A stretch of 64,000 bases of DNA from an uncultured Faecalibacterium sp. Its GTDB lineage: Bacteria; Bacillota; Clostridia; Oscillospirales; Ruminococcaceae. The notes beneath the pieces are model-generated. The model saw only the letters and a list, made by a program, of their open reading frames with translations. It had not been told where the DNA came from and did no database searches. Below are positions 56,674 to 64,000 of the stretch, in pieces. The stretch spans positions 283,491 to 347,490 of the forward strand of contig CAKSVD010000001.1 in the NCBI GenBank assembly GCA_934503275.1, read 5' to 3'. A program made the position numbers and the translations under genes. Within the stretch, counting starts at the first letter, position 1, and each line of letters starts with the position of its first letter.

Positions 56674-56713
56674 TTCAGTATAGCACGAATGGCACCAAAA
56701 GTGGTATACTGAA
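56674..56713. promoter_or_regulatory. Symmetric divergent promoter region of fbp and the PflA-like gene
   Basis: TTCAGTATA (56674-56682) and TATACTGAA (56705-56713) are perfect inverted 9-mers 22 bases apart. Each contains TATACT, oriented as -10 elements facing fbp (minus) and the radical-SAM gene (plus). No good -35 is seen for either, suggesting activator dependence or a shared operator. Confidence 0.5.
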
Positions 56714-56746
56714 TACGAAAATTTTAAGGAAAGGACTTTGGATATT

Positions 56747-57661
56747 ATGCCGAAAACCATTTCCATCCCCTCCCGCTGCACCCTCTGCCCCCGCCGCTGC
56801 GGTGCCGACCGTGCCGCCGGGCGCACCGGCTTCTGCGGGGCGGGCGCTACCTTAAAGGCTGCCCGCGCTGCTCTGCACCACTGGGAGGAGCCCTGCATCA
56901 GCGGCACAAAAGGCAGCGGCACGGTGTTCTTTTCCGGCTGCACCCTCAAGTGCTGCTTCTGCCAGAACTACCCCATCAGCGCCGAGGGGCTGGGCAAAGA
57001 GATCACCGTGGAGCACTTGGCTGAGATCTTTTTAAATTTGCAGACACAGGGTGCGCACAACATCAATCTGGTCACTCCGGGGCAGTGGCAGCCATGGATC
57101 ATTGCCGCGCTGGATATTGCCCGCGCAAAAGGGCTGCGGCTGCCCATCGTGTGCAACACCGGCGGCTACGAGACCGTGGAAAGCGTAGAGGCTTGGCGCG
57201 GGTACATTGACATCTGGCTGGCTGATTTAAAATATGTGTCCTCTGCCCTTTCCGCAGAGCTTTCTGCCGCGCCGGACTATTTTGCCGAGGCAAAGCCCGC
57301 CATCGAGGCCATGATGGCGCAGGCCGGGCATCCGTTGTTCGATGCAGACGGCATCCTGCAAAAAGGGGTCATTCTGCGGCATCTGGCGCTGCCGGGTCAT
57401 GTGGAGGACAGCTTTGCCGTGCTGGACCAGATGGCTGCGTGGAACGATGCCGACCCCGGGTGCTTTCTGCCCAGCGTCATGAGCCAGTATACTCCCTTCT
57501 ACAAGGCCGCAGAGCACGGCATTGGGCGGCGCATCACCACCTACGAATACCGCCGGGTGGTGAACTACGCCATGGATAAGGGGCTTGTACAGGGCTATAT
57601 GCAGCAGAAGAGCAGCGCCAAGGAGGAATACACCCCCAGCTTTGACCTGACCGGGGTGTGA
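56747..57661 (+). CDS. PflA-like radical SAM protein (COG1313 type)
   Basis: 304 residues. An N-terminal cysteine cluster (CTLCPRRCGADR ... GFCGAG) precedes the radical-SAM motif C65-x3-C69-x2-C72 in FFSGCTLKCCFCQNYPIS. The extra cluster and length match the COG1313 group related to pyruvate formate-lyase activating enzymes. The target is unknown. The ATG at 56747 has AAGGAAAGGAC upstream; a TTG three codons earlier is too close to that site. Confidence 0.85.
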   Translation: MPKTISIPSRCTLCPRRCGADRAAGRTGFCGAGATLKAARAALHHWEEPCISGTKGSGTVFFSGCTLKCCFCQNYPISAEGLGKEITVEHLAEIFLNLQTQGAHNINLVTPGQWQPWIIAALDIARAKGLRLPIVCNTGGYETVESVEAWRGYIDIWLADLKYVSSALSAELSAAPDYFAEAKPAIEAMMAQAGHPLFDADGILQKGVILRHLALPGHVEDSFAVLDQMAAWNDADPGCFLPSVMSQYTPFYKAAEHGIGRRITTYEYRRVVNYAMDKGLVQGYMQQKSSAKEEYTPSFDLTGV

Positions 57662-57739
57662 TGCTGCGGTAGGGCAGCCTTTTTCAGCAATTTTACCAAA
57701 TTTTCGGTCTTATTTTCTCTTGCTTGCGCGTGCAAATAC

Positions 57740-57768
57740 TTGCATTCTGTCCGGGAACGCACTATAAT
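57740..57768 (+). promoter_or_regulatory. SigA promoter and overlapping palindrome upstream of the kinase gene
   Basis: -35 TTGCAT (57740-57745) and perfect -10 TATAAT (57763-57768), 17 bases apart. The palindrome TGCAA-ATAC-TTGCA (57731-57744) overlaps the -35, a typical operator position. Confidence 0.7.
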
Positions 57769-57825
57769 GGATACAACGATGTGTTAATAGTTGCGAATTC
57801 CCGCAATGTCATCAGGAGGAGCGTT

Positions 57826-58914
57826 ATGGAACATTTCAACCCGATCCTTGGCAGTGAGCCCAATGGCCAGAAGTTCATCACCTGTGGTGAGATCATGCTG
57901 CGTCTGACCCCGCCGAACTACGAAAAGATCCGCATGGCATCCGGCTTTGAGGCCAGCTACGGCGGCAGCGAGGCCAACATTGCGCTGGCGCTGGCAAACC
58001 TTGGCGTGGACAGCACCTTCTTCAGCGTAGTGCCCAACAACAGTCTGGGCAAGAGCGCTGTGCGCTGGCTGCGCTCCAACGATGTGCACTGCACCCCCAT
58101 GATCCTGACCGAGCCTGACGAGACCCCTTCTAACCGTCTGGGTACTTATTATCTGGAGACCGGCTACGGCATCCGCGCTTCCAAGGTCATCTACGACCGC
58201 AAGCACAGTGCCATTACCGAGTACGATTTTTCTCAGGTGGATCTGGACGCCCTGCTGGACGGCTACGACTGGCTGCACCTCAGCGGCATTACCCCGGCAC
58301 TGGCTCCCAACTGCCGCAGCCTGATCCTTGATATGCTGAAGGTTGCCAAGAAGAAGGGCCTGACCGTGAGTTTTGACGGCAACTTTCGCTCCACCCTGTG
58401 GACTTGGGAGGAAGCACGGGACTTCTGTACCGAGTGCCTGCCCTATGTGGACGTGCTGATGGGCATTGAGCCCTACCACCTGTGGAAGGACGAAAATGAC
58501 CACAGCAAGGGTGACTGGAAGGACGGCGTGCCCCTACAGCCCAGCTACGAACAACAGGACGAGATCTTCCAGCGGTTTATCGAGCGCTACCCCAACCTGA
58601 AGTGCATTGCCCGCCATGTGCGCTACGCCCACAGCGGCAGCGAGAACAGCCTGAAGGCCTTTATGTGGTACGAGGGTCACACCTTCGAGAGCAAGCTGTA
58701 CACCTTTAACATTCTGGACCGCGTGGGCGGCGGCGACGCCTTTGCCAGCGGTTTGATCTACGCCATGCTGCACAACTACAAGGCCATGGATATGATCAAC
58801 TTTGCAGTGGCCAGCAGCGCCATCAAGCACACCATCCACGGCGACGCCAACATTACCGATGATGTGAGCACCATCCGCAACCTGATGAACATGAACTACG
58901 ATATCAAGCGGTAA
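57826..58914 (+). CDS. kdgK: PfkB-family sugar kinase, likely 2-dehydro-3-deoxygluconokinase
   Basis: 362 residues. PfkB signatures are FEASYGGSEANIALALANLG near the N-terminus and the C-terminal RVGGGDAFASGLIYA with the catalytic Asp. ITCGEIMLRLTPP at the start is typical of KdgK-like kinases, which phosphorylate KDG in the pectin/uronate branch. AGGAGG precedes the ATG. No KDPG aldolase lies beside it, so the substrate is inferred from similarity only. Ends with a strong terminator. Confidence 0.85.
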   Translation: MEHFNPILGSEPNGQKFITCGEIMLRLTPPNYEKIRMASGFEASYGGSEANIALALANLGVDSTFFSVVPNNSLGKSAVRWLRSNDVHCTPMILTEPDETPSNRLGTYYLETGYGIRASKVIYDRKHSAITEYDFSQVDLDALLDGYDWLHLSGITPALAPNCRSLILDMLKVAKKKGLTVSFDGNFRSTLWTWEEARDFCTECLPYVDVLMGIEPYHLWKDENDHSKGDWKDGVPLQPSYEQQDEIFQRFIERYPNLKCIARHVRYAHSGSENSLKAFMWYEGHTFESKLYTFNILDRVGGGDAFASGLIYAMLHNYKAMDMINFAVASSAIKHTIHGDANITDDVSTIRNLMNMNYDIKR

Positions 58915-58926
58915 CCCGCATACAGC

Positions 58927-58966
58927 AACAGGCTCCCTGCCATTGGCGGAGAGCCTGTTTTTTGTA
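58927..58966 (+). terminator. Terminator after the kinase gene
   Basis: Stem AACAGGCTC (58927-58935) with GAGCCTGTT (58951-58959), followed by TTTTTTG. Confidence 0.88.
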
Positions 58967-58983
58967 ATGCAATCGGGCTATTT

Positions 58984-59022
58984 AAGAAGGGCGTTCCAGC
59001 CATAAGCGGTTGGAACGCCCTT
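58984..59022 (-). terminator. Terminator after the ABC transporter operon
   Basis: A perfect 12-bp stem, AAGGGCGTTCCA (58987-58998) with TGGAACGCCCTT (59011-59022), just past the ATPase gene stop. On the minus strand it continues CTTAAA, so the U-tract is short. Confidence 0.75.
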
Positions 59023-59032
59023 CTGTTTCAGT

Positions 59033-59830
59033 TTAGTTGGACAAAATCATGCGGTCGTTGGCAAACTCGCCGCCGCTGGCGATCTGGAACTTGGCCAGCA
59101 GGTCGGAGACGTGCAGCTTCTGCTTTTCCTCCCCTGCCACGTCGTAGATGATATGGCCCTCGTGCATCATGATGAGGCGGTTGCCATACTTGATGGCATC
59201 CTTCATGTTGTGGGTGATCATCATGGTGGTCAGGTGGTTCTCCTCCACGATGCGTGCCGAAAGGGTAAGCACCTTCAGCGCCGTTTTGGGGTCCAGTGCG
59301 GCGGTATGCTCATCCAGCAGCAGAAGCTTCGGCTTGTTCATGGTAGCCATCAGCAGCGTCAGCGCCTGCCGCTGACCGCCGGAAAGAAGCCCCACGCGGG
59401 CGGTCAGGCGATCCTCAAGGCCCAGATCAAGGGTCTTGAGCAGTTCACGGTACTGCTCCCGCTCTGCCTTGGTGATGCCGATGCGCAGGGTGCGGCGCTT
59501 GCCGCGCCGGGCTGCCAGCGCCAGATTTTCCTCGATCTGCATGGTGGCGGCAGTGCCGGTCATGGGGTCCTGAAACACGCGGCCAATGTAGGCGGCGCGC
59601 TGATGCTCGCTCAGGCGGGTAACGTCCACGCCGTCAATCAAAATTTTGCCCTCGTCCACCGGCCACACACCGGCCACGGCATTCAGCATGGTGGATTTTC
59701 CCGCACCGTTGCCGCCGATGACGGTGACAAAATCGCCCTCGTTCAGCTTCAGGTTCAACCCGTTCAGGGCGGTCTTCTGGTTCACCGTGCCTGCATTGAA
59801 GGTTTTGGAAACATTTTGGATCTCAAGCAT
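59033..59830 (-). CDS. ABC transporter ATP-binding protein (COG1101, TrpZ-like)
   Basis: 265 residues. Walker A GGNGAGKST, signature LSGGQRQALTLLMA, Walker B LLLLDEHTAALD and H-loop MITHNMKD are all present. It powers the adjacent permease. GGAGGATGCAAAAA precedes the ATG; an ATG three codons upstream lies too near that site. The start overlaps the permease stop by 8 bases. Together with the permease and lipoprotein it matches the COG2984-4120-1101 transporters, of which TrpXYZ imports tryptophan in streptococci. Confidence 0.9.
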   Translation of the reverse strand: MLEIQNVSKTFNAGTVNQKTALNGLNLKLNEGDFVTVIGGNGAGKSTMLNAVAGVWPVDEGKILIDGVDVTRLSEHQRAAYIGRVFQDPMTGTAATMQIEENLALAARRGKRRTLRIGITKAEREQYRELLKTLDLGLEDRLTARVGLLSGGQRQALTLLMATMNKPKLLLLDEHTAALDPKTALKVLTLSARIVEENHLTTMMITHNMKDAIKYGNRLIMMHEGHIIYDVAGEEKQKLHVSDLLAKFQIASGGEFANDRMILSN

Positions 59831-60764
59831 TTTTTGCATCCTCCTTTGCCTTTTTGACCGGCTTCGAGAAGTATTTGCCCTTCCAGTACGGCACGGCAAG
59901 GAACACCGCCACCACGGAGGCGCTGAGCAGTTTGAGCAGGTTTGCATCAAAGCCCAGCGTCAGCACCAGCTGAATGACGATATAGTAGATGATGGCGCCA
60001 ATGGAAACAGAGGCCAGCTTGAGGGCAAAGTTATGGAAGATGCGGCCAAACACGGCCTCGCCGATGATGACAGCTGCCAGACCGATGACGATAGCACCGC
60101 GTCCCATGCCGACATCTGCAAAGCCCTGATACTGGCTGAGCAGTGCACCGGACAGTGCCACCAGCGCATTGGAGACGGCCAGACCCAGCACGATATTGAA
60201 GTTTGTGTTGATGCCCTGTGCGCGGGACATAGCAGGATTAGAGCCGGTAGCGCGGATGCCGCAGCCCAGTTCCGTACCGAAGAACCAGTATAGCACCCCG
60301 ATGACCACCACCGTAACAAGGATGACCATGATAATGGGGTTATGCAAGGCAAATTCCTTGACCCAGCGCAGGGAGATAAGCAGCCCGTATTTGTCCACGT
60401 TGATGGACTGGTTGGCCTTGCCCATGATCTTCAGGTTGATGGAATACAACGCCAGCTGGGTCAGGATGCCTGCCAGAATGGCGGGAATGCCCATAAAGGT
60501 GTGCAGCAGGCCGGTGACAAGGCCGGTAGCAAGGCCGGCCAGCACAGCCACCAGCAATGCTGCCCAGACATTCATGCCGGAAAGCAGGCACATGACGCAC
60601 ACCGCGCCGCCGGTACCAAAGCTGCCGTCCACGGTCAGGTCGGCAACATCCAGAATACGGTAGGTCAGGTACACGCCAATGGCCATGATACCCCAGATAA
60701 GCCCCTGCGCACAGGCACCCGGTAAAGCGCCCGGCAGGTTTGCAAGTCTTGCAATGATCTCCAA
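59823..60764 (-). CDS. ABC transporter permease (COG4120, TrpY-like)
   Basis: 313 residues with eight or more hydrophobic segments (QGLIWGIMAIGVYLTYRILDVADLTVDGSF at the start is the COG4120 signature). RATGSNPAMSRAQGIN resembles the coupling motif that meets the ATPase. The C-terminal tail is Lys-rich and cytosolic. It is the middle gene of the operon; a hairpin at 60818-60851 separates it from the lipoprotein gene upstream. The substrate is not determined. Confidence 0.9.
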   Translation of the reverse strand: MEIIARLANLPGALPGACAQGLIWGIMAIGVYLTYRILDVADLTVDGSFGTGGAVCVMCLLSGMNVWAALLVAVLAGLATGLVTGLLHTFMGIPAILAGILTQLALYSINLKIMGKANQSINVDKYGLLISLRWVKEFALHNPIIMVILVTVVVIGVLYWFFGTELGCGIRATGSNPAMSRAQGINTNFNIVLGLAVSNALVALSGALLSQYQGFADVGMGRGAIVIGLAAVIIGEAVFGRIFHNFALKLASVSIGAIIYYIVIQLVLTLGFDANLLKLLSASVVAVFLAVPYWKGKYFSKPVKKAKEDAKNA

Positions 60765-60817
60765 AACAATTTCCTCCTAAACGTTACACTTTTTTATCTC
60801 CCGCTTTGATACGGGAA

Positions 60818-60851
60818 AGCGGAGAAGAGCAAGAATCCACTCTTCCCCGCT
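60818..60851 (-). promoter_or_regulatory. Intercistronic hairpin between lipoprotein and permease genes
   Basis: AGCGGAGAAGAG (60818-60829) pairs with CTCTTCCCCGCT (60840-60851) with one mismatch. There is no U-tract on the minus strand, so it more likely stabilises the upstream lipoprotein mRNA than terminates transcription. Confidence 0.55.
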
Positions 60852-60880
60852 ATTTTTCTATTGTTCCGGTTTTGCTGTTA

Positions 60881-61909
60881 TCAGGCTTCGATCTCTACAT
60901 AGCCTTCCGGTGCAGTCAGGCCAAGGTCATCGCAGATGGCCTTGTTGTACTTTTTGGTCACATCGGTGTACTCGATGGGCATGGTGGAGATGTCGCTCTC
61001 GCCGTTCAGGATCTTGACTGCCATCTCACCGGTGGTGTAGCCCAAGTCGTAGTAGCTGATGGACAGGGTAGCCACGCCGCAGCCGGAGCAGATGCCCTCC
61101 TCACCGGCGAACACAGGCTTCTTAGCCGGGCGGCAGATGCCGTCCACGATGCCGGTGTTGGCAGCAACGGTGTTATCGGTGGGCACATACAGTGCATCGT
61201 TCTCGTCTGCAGCCTTCTGGCAGACGGAGGACAGATCGTTGGAATCCGAGAAAGCGTACTGGGTAGCAGTCACGCCCTTGGCCTCCAGATACTTCTGTAC
61301 TTCGTCTACCTGATACTGGCTGTTAGCCTCGGCAGAGCAGTACAACAGGCCGACCTTCTTGACCTCGGGCATCCACTCCACGATCATGTCTGCCTGCTGA
61401 TCCAGCGGTGCCAGATCGGAGGTGCCGGAGACATTGCCGCCCACGGTGCCGGAGAAGTTATCCAGCCCCAGTGCCACGCCATACTCGGTAACGGAAGTAC
61501 CCAGAATGGGAATGGTGTTGGTAGCAGCCTGTGCAGCCTGCAGAGCAGGGGTAGCGTTTGCCATGATCAGCGCCACACCGGAGGAAACAAAGCCGTTGGC
61601 AATAGTGGCGCAGGTAGCGGAATCGCCCTGTGCATTCTGGAAGTCGAAGGTGACGTTCTCGCCAAAGGAAGCGGTCAGAGCGTCCTCAAAGCCCTGCGTA
61701 GCGGCATCCAGTGCAGCGTGCTGCACCAGCTGGCAGATGCCAACGGTGAACTTTTCGCCGTTAGCGGCCGCAGCGACCGATGCAGAAGCAACCGTGGAGG
61801 ACGCTGCCGCAGAAGATGCGGAGGAAGAACCGCCGCAGGCAGAAAGAGCAGCTGCTGCACCGCAGGCAGCGGCAGCAGTCAGGAAGGAACGACGAGTGAT
61901 TTTACGCAT
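60881..61909 (-). CDS. ABC transporter substrate-binding lipoprotein (COG2984, TrpX-like)
   Basis: 342 residues. The signal peptide has KITRRSFL, a twin-arginine-like start, and the lipobox LSAC with C25 as the lipidated residue, followed by a Ser/Ala-rich linker. The periplasmic-binding-protein core (FTVGICQLVQHAALDAATQGFEDAL ... GICSGCGVATLSISYYDLGYTTG) matches COG2984. It delivers an unknown ligand, perhaps tryptophan or a related amino acid. GGAG lies 9 bases before the ATG. It is the first gene of the operon. Confidence 0.92.
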   Translation of the reverse strand: MRKITRRSFLTAAAACGAAAALSACGGSSSASSAAASSTVASASVAAAANGEKFTVGICQLVQHAALDAATQGFEDALTASFGENVTFDFQNAQGDSATCATIANGFVSSGVALIMANATPALQAAQAATNTIPILGTSVTEYGVALGLDNFSGTVGGNVSGTSDLAPLDQQADMIVEWMPEVKKVGLLYCSAEANSQYQVDEVQKYLEAKGVTATQYAFSDSNDLSSVCQKAADENDALYVPTDNTVAANTGIVDGICRPAKKPVFAGEEGICSGCGVATLSISYYDLGYTTGEMAVKILNGESDISTMPIEYTDVTKKYNKAICDDLGLTAPEGYVEIEA

Positions 61910-62010
61910 ATTGATGATCTCCTCTATCTCCAGCCCTTGCAGCCAACAGGACGCCGCACTCCGGGCCGATATTGTAAGCGGATCAAACAAGGTTCGCTTT
62001 ACACTCGTGA

Positions 62011-62039
62011 AGTATAACACAGAATTGCAGGCAAAACAA
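62011..62039 (-). promoter_or_regulatory. SigA promoter of the ABC transporter operon
   Basis: Minus-strand -35 TTGTTT (62039-62034) and -10 TATACT (62016-62011), 17 bases apart. The leader to the lipoprotein start is about 100 bases; no T-box core motif is visible in it. Confidence 0.65.
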
Positions 62040-62095
62040 TCCACTTTTGCCCGAAAACGGCCTTTATTATCGATTCAAGTAAAGCCATCCATCAA

Positions 62096-62821
62096 TTATT
62101 TTGAACTATTATTTCGTTTTTTCTGATACTCCGTCAGTTTGCGCAGTTCTGTGTCCAGCGTTTGCAGGTTTGCTTCCAGCTGCGGCAGATAGTCCTGCGC
62201 GTAATCGTAACCAAAATACAGTGCCTGCCAGAGTTTCGCCTGCATCCGGCGCACCAGCACCGGGCTGAGCACCGTCTCCAACCGCTCCACCATATCCTCC
62301 AGCGCCATGCAGGTCTGCGCCCAGCGCACATCAATGGCTTCCCGGGCGGGCACATTGTAGCGGGCAAGGTAATCCTGCACCCTTGCCTCGATCACTTGCC
62401 CGCCACAGCCGGTGGGCTGTAAAAAGTAGTGAACCTCCCCTGCCCGACTGATCTCCTGCGCCAGCGGATACAGCGCACACACCAGTGGCTCAGCCTCATG
62501 GATGGCGCAGTGATTTTCAGTCAGGAAAGGGCAGTTGTTGCGATTTTCCTTCACCGGGGCAAGCCGCAGCACCGGTAAATGGCTCACCCTGCCAATGCTG
62601 CTGCGGCAATAACCACGGGCTACGATCCGCGGCGGCAGACGCAGCCGGGCAGCAATGCGCCACAGATCATAGCCGGATAGCACGATATCCTCCCGCCCGC
62701 GGCAGCAGTTGCCGCAGCCCGCACAGGTAAAACGGAACTGCGCATCCCGTTCCAGCAGCGGCATGGCATCCGTACGGGTAAAATCCACCTGTCCGCACAG
62801 GTCAATGGCTTCGTCTCGCAT
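62096..62821 (-). CDS. YkgJ-type cysteine-cluster protein
   Basis: 241 residues. The hallmark FTCAGCGNCCRG is followed by further cysteines in NNCPFL, CAIHEAEPLVCALYP and PTGCGG, together forming the proposed zinc- or Fe-S-binding CxxCxxCC cluster family (PF03692). Function is unknown in general; a role in post-translational modification has been suggested. The ATG has AAAGGATG upstream. It appears monocistronic. Confidence 0.85.
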   Translation of the reverse strand: MRDEAIDLCGQVDFTRTDAMPLLERDAQFRFTCAGCGNCCRGREDIVLSGYDLWRIAARLRLPPRIVARGYCRSSIGRVSHLPVLRLAPVKENRNNCPFLTENHCAIHEAEPLVCALYPLAQEISRAGEVHYFLQPTGCGGQVIEARVQDYLARYNVPAREAIDVRWAQTCMALEDMVERLETVLSPVLVRRMQAKLWQALYFGYDYAQDYLPQLEANLQTLDTELRKLTEYQKKRNNSSK

Positions 62822-62905
62822 AGTCAAACATCCTTTTCCATGATAGAATGTCCCTATTGTACCGCCTGAGCGCCCGGTTTGCAAGGAGGTCCCTGTGTGG
62901 CGCGA

Positions 62906-63778
62906 TTATTTTTTATCTGCCAGTTTCCGGTACACCTGCACTGCATCGGCGATGTTATATTGCTCCGTCCCATGGTCTCCGGGCGCGGCAAGTGTAACAA
63001 GGATGTACTCTTTCCCGTTCACGGTGGCAAGGCTGGCCAGACACAGCCCTGCGGCGGCGGTATACCCTGTTTTGCCGCCTTCAATCTGCGTTCCCGCCGG
63101 AAACTCTGTTCCGTTCAGCTTGCCCAGCAATGTGCTGGTCAAGGAAACGCCTTCCGGGTGCTGCGCAGTCGCCGTGGTGGTGTAGTGTTCCGTTGTAAAG
63201 ATCATGCGGAAAGTTGTATTCTGCAGTGCTGCCTGCAGCAGCTTTGCCATATCCGCCGCGCTGGAATAGTGCTCGGCATCCGTCAGACCAGTAGGATTCG
63301 TAAAATGGGTGTTTTTCATGCCAAGCTCCGCAGCCTTTTGGTTCATCAGAGCAACAAAGCTTTCTTCACTGCCGCTTACCAGCCGTGCCAGCGCCTCACA
63401 GCATTCTGCACCGGAGGGCAGCATCGCACCGTACAACAAATCCCGCACTGTGACCGTTTCCCCAGGCACAAAGCCCGCCATAGATGCTTTTTCCGTTTGC
63501 AAGGCTGGGAAAATATCCTCCGGCAGCGTCACCTGCTTATCCAGATCTTGCTCTGCCTCAATGGCCAGCAGTATGGTCATCATTTTGGTCAGCGATGCCG
63601 GTGCGGCACGTTCGTCAGCACGTTTCTGTGCCAGTATCTGCCCGCTTTGGGCATCCAGCAAGATCGCATGCTTGCTGGTTGTATCCAGCAAAACATTCTG
63701 CCTCAGGAACAACACCAGCAGCACAAGCAATGCCGCCAGAATACATAGCCACCTGCAGCGGCGGTGGAATCGTTTCAT
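62906..63778 (-). CDS. Serine-type D-Ala-D-Ala carboxypeptidase (DacF-like)
   Basis: 290 residues. An N-terminal hydrophobic anchor (residues 9-27) leads to the penicillin-binding fold with S62-x-x-K65 (ASLTKMM) and K237-T-G (GGKTGYT). The middle motif is S122-G-A rather than the usual S-x-N; such variants occur in DacF-like enzymes. It trims pentapeptides in peptidoglycan. The ATG at 63778 has AAAGGA 10 bases upstream; one four codons earlier touches that site. The C-terminal membrane anchor of DacA is absent. Confidence 0.88.
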   Translation of the reverse strand: MKRFHRRCRWLCILAALLVLLVLFLRQNVLLDTTSKHAILLDAQSGQILAQKRADERAAPASLTKMMTILLAIEAEQDLDKQVTLPEDIFPALQTEKASMAGFVPGETVTVRDLLYGAMLPSGAECCEALARLVSGSEESFVALMNQKAAELGMKNTHFTNPTGLTDAEHYSSAADMAKLLQAALQNTTFRMIFTTEHYTTTATAQHPEGVSLTSTLLGKLNGTEFPAGTQIEGGKTGYTAAAGLCLASLATVNGKEYILVTLAAPGDHGTEQYNIADAVQVYRKLADKK

Positions 63779-63802
63779 AATAGACCACATCCTTTTTGCA
63801 TA

Positions 63803-63818
63803 ATTAAAGCGCTTTCAT
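63803..63818 (-). promoter_or_regulatory. cre-like palindrome upstream of the carboxypeptidase gene
   Basis: On the minus strand ATGAAAGCGCTTTAAT matches the catabolite-responsive-element pattern WTGNAARCGNWWWCAW at all but one position. The core AAAGCGCTTT occurs again at 63835-63844, so the two copies can also form a hairpin, which gives an alternative explanation as a terminator. Confidence 0.35.
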
Positions 63819-63884
63819 CTCTTAACACGAGGCAAAAGCGCTTTTTCCTGCAAATTGGCGGCTATGCATTTTTATGTTAGCCCA

Positions 63885-63920
63885 ACAAAAAAGCCCTGAA
63901 ACTTTCATCTCAGGACTTTC
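63885..63920 (-). terminator. Terminator after 5S rRNA
   Basis: AAAGCCCTGA (63891-63900) pairs with TCAGGACTTT (63911-63920) with one wobble pair; on the minus strand TTTTTTGTTGGG follows. Confidence 0.8.
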
Positions 63921-63927
63921 TGTTAAG

Positions 63928-64000
63928 TCGGCGACTACCTATTTTCACAAGCCGTTTCCAGCTAACTATCTTCGGCACAAGTAAGCTTAACTTCTGTGTT
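63928..64000 (-). rRNA. 5S ribosomal RNA, 3' part (runs off the right edge)
   Basis: The minus strand reads AACACAGAAGTTAAGC at the edge, then GCCGAAGATAGTT and GGTAGTCGCCGAC, the conserved 5S blocks for loop B/C, helix IV and the 3' end. About 73 bases are visible. A terminator follows, so this is the end of an rRNA operon that lies to the right. Confidence 0.93.

Overview
The window looks like a chromosomal segment of an anaerobic, GC-rich Bacillota (Clostridia), most likely an Oscillospiraceae/Ruminococcaceae member of the Faecalibacterium-Gemmiger-Subdoligranulum kind. The evidence is the fused secDF, the rplS-lepB-rbgA-rnhB-yraN run, sepF-ylmH-divIVA-ileS, DnaD/DnaC-type replication loading proteins, a class III fructose-1,6-bisphosphatase, SigA-type promoters and long GC-rich hairpin terminators. 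The genus is an inference from gene content and composition, not from an alignment.

Layout. 1-2.4 kb: a partial GerA-family germination gene, divergent from a DUF421-DUF4363 pair. 2.5-10.5 kb (minus): secDF-nrdR, a type Ic aspartate aminotransferase, clpX, clpP and tig. 10.7-16.1 kb (minus): a phosphoesterase, threonine synthase, then yraN, rnhB, rbgA, lepB and rplS in tightly overlapping order. 16.1-24.9 kb (minus): a radical-SAM pair, an M50/M23 pair resembling spoIVFB/spoIVFA, ppk1, comEA, a degenerate HAD protein, rluD and lspA. 25-31.4 kb (minus): ileS, divIVA, ylmH, sepF and an HlyD-like protein. 31.4-41 kb (minus): miaA, mutL, mutS, ylbF, miaB, a Fur-family regulator and rarA.

41.2-52 kb is the main plus-strand block: nth, a GlsB-like membrane protein, a type I-C CRISPR-Cas locus (cas3-cas5c-cas8c-cas7c), a 15-repeat array, a tRNA-Thr on the opposite strand, then a hypothetical gene with dnaD-dnaC. 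52.2-64 kb: walJ/yycJ, murA and fbp (minus), a PflA-like radical-SAM gene and a KdgK-like kinase (plus), a TrpXYZ-like ABC transporter, a YkgJ-type protein, a D,D-carboxypeptidase, and the 3' part of a 5S rRNA gene at the right edge (minus).

The most interesting locus is the CRISPR-Cas system. Interference genes look intact, but cas4, cas1 and most of cas2 are gone: only about the last 41 codons of cas2 remain, abutting the end of cas7. The array has nine repeat variants, including one with a compensatory pair of stem changes, which fits a system that can still interfere but no longer acquires spacers. cas8c carries a sharply AT-richer internal block of about 400 bp, suggesting recombination inside the large-subunit gene. 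One spacer encodes, on its reverse strand, a peptide like the nuclease motif of phage terminase large subunits.
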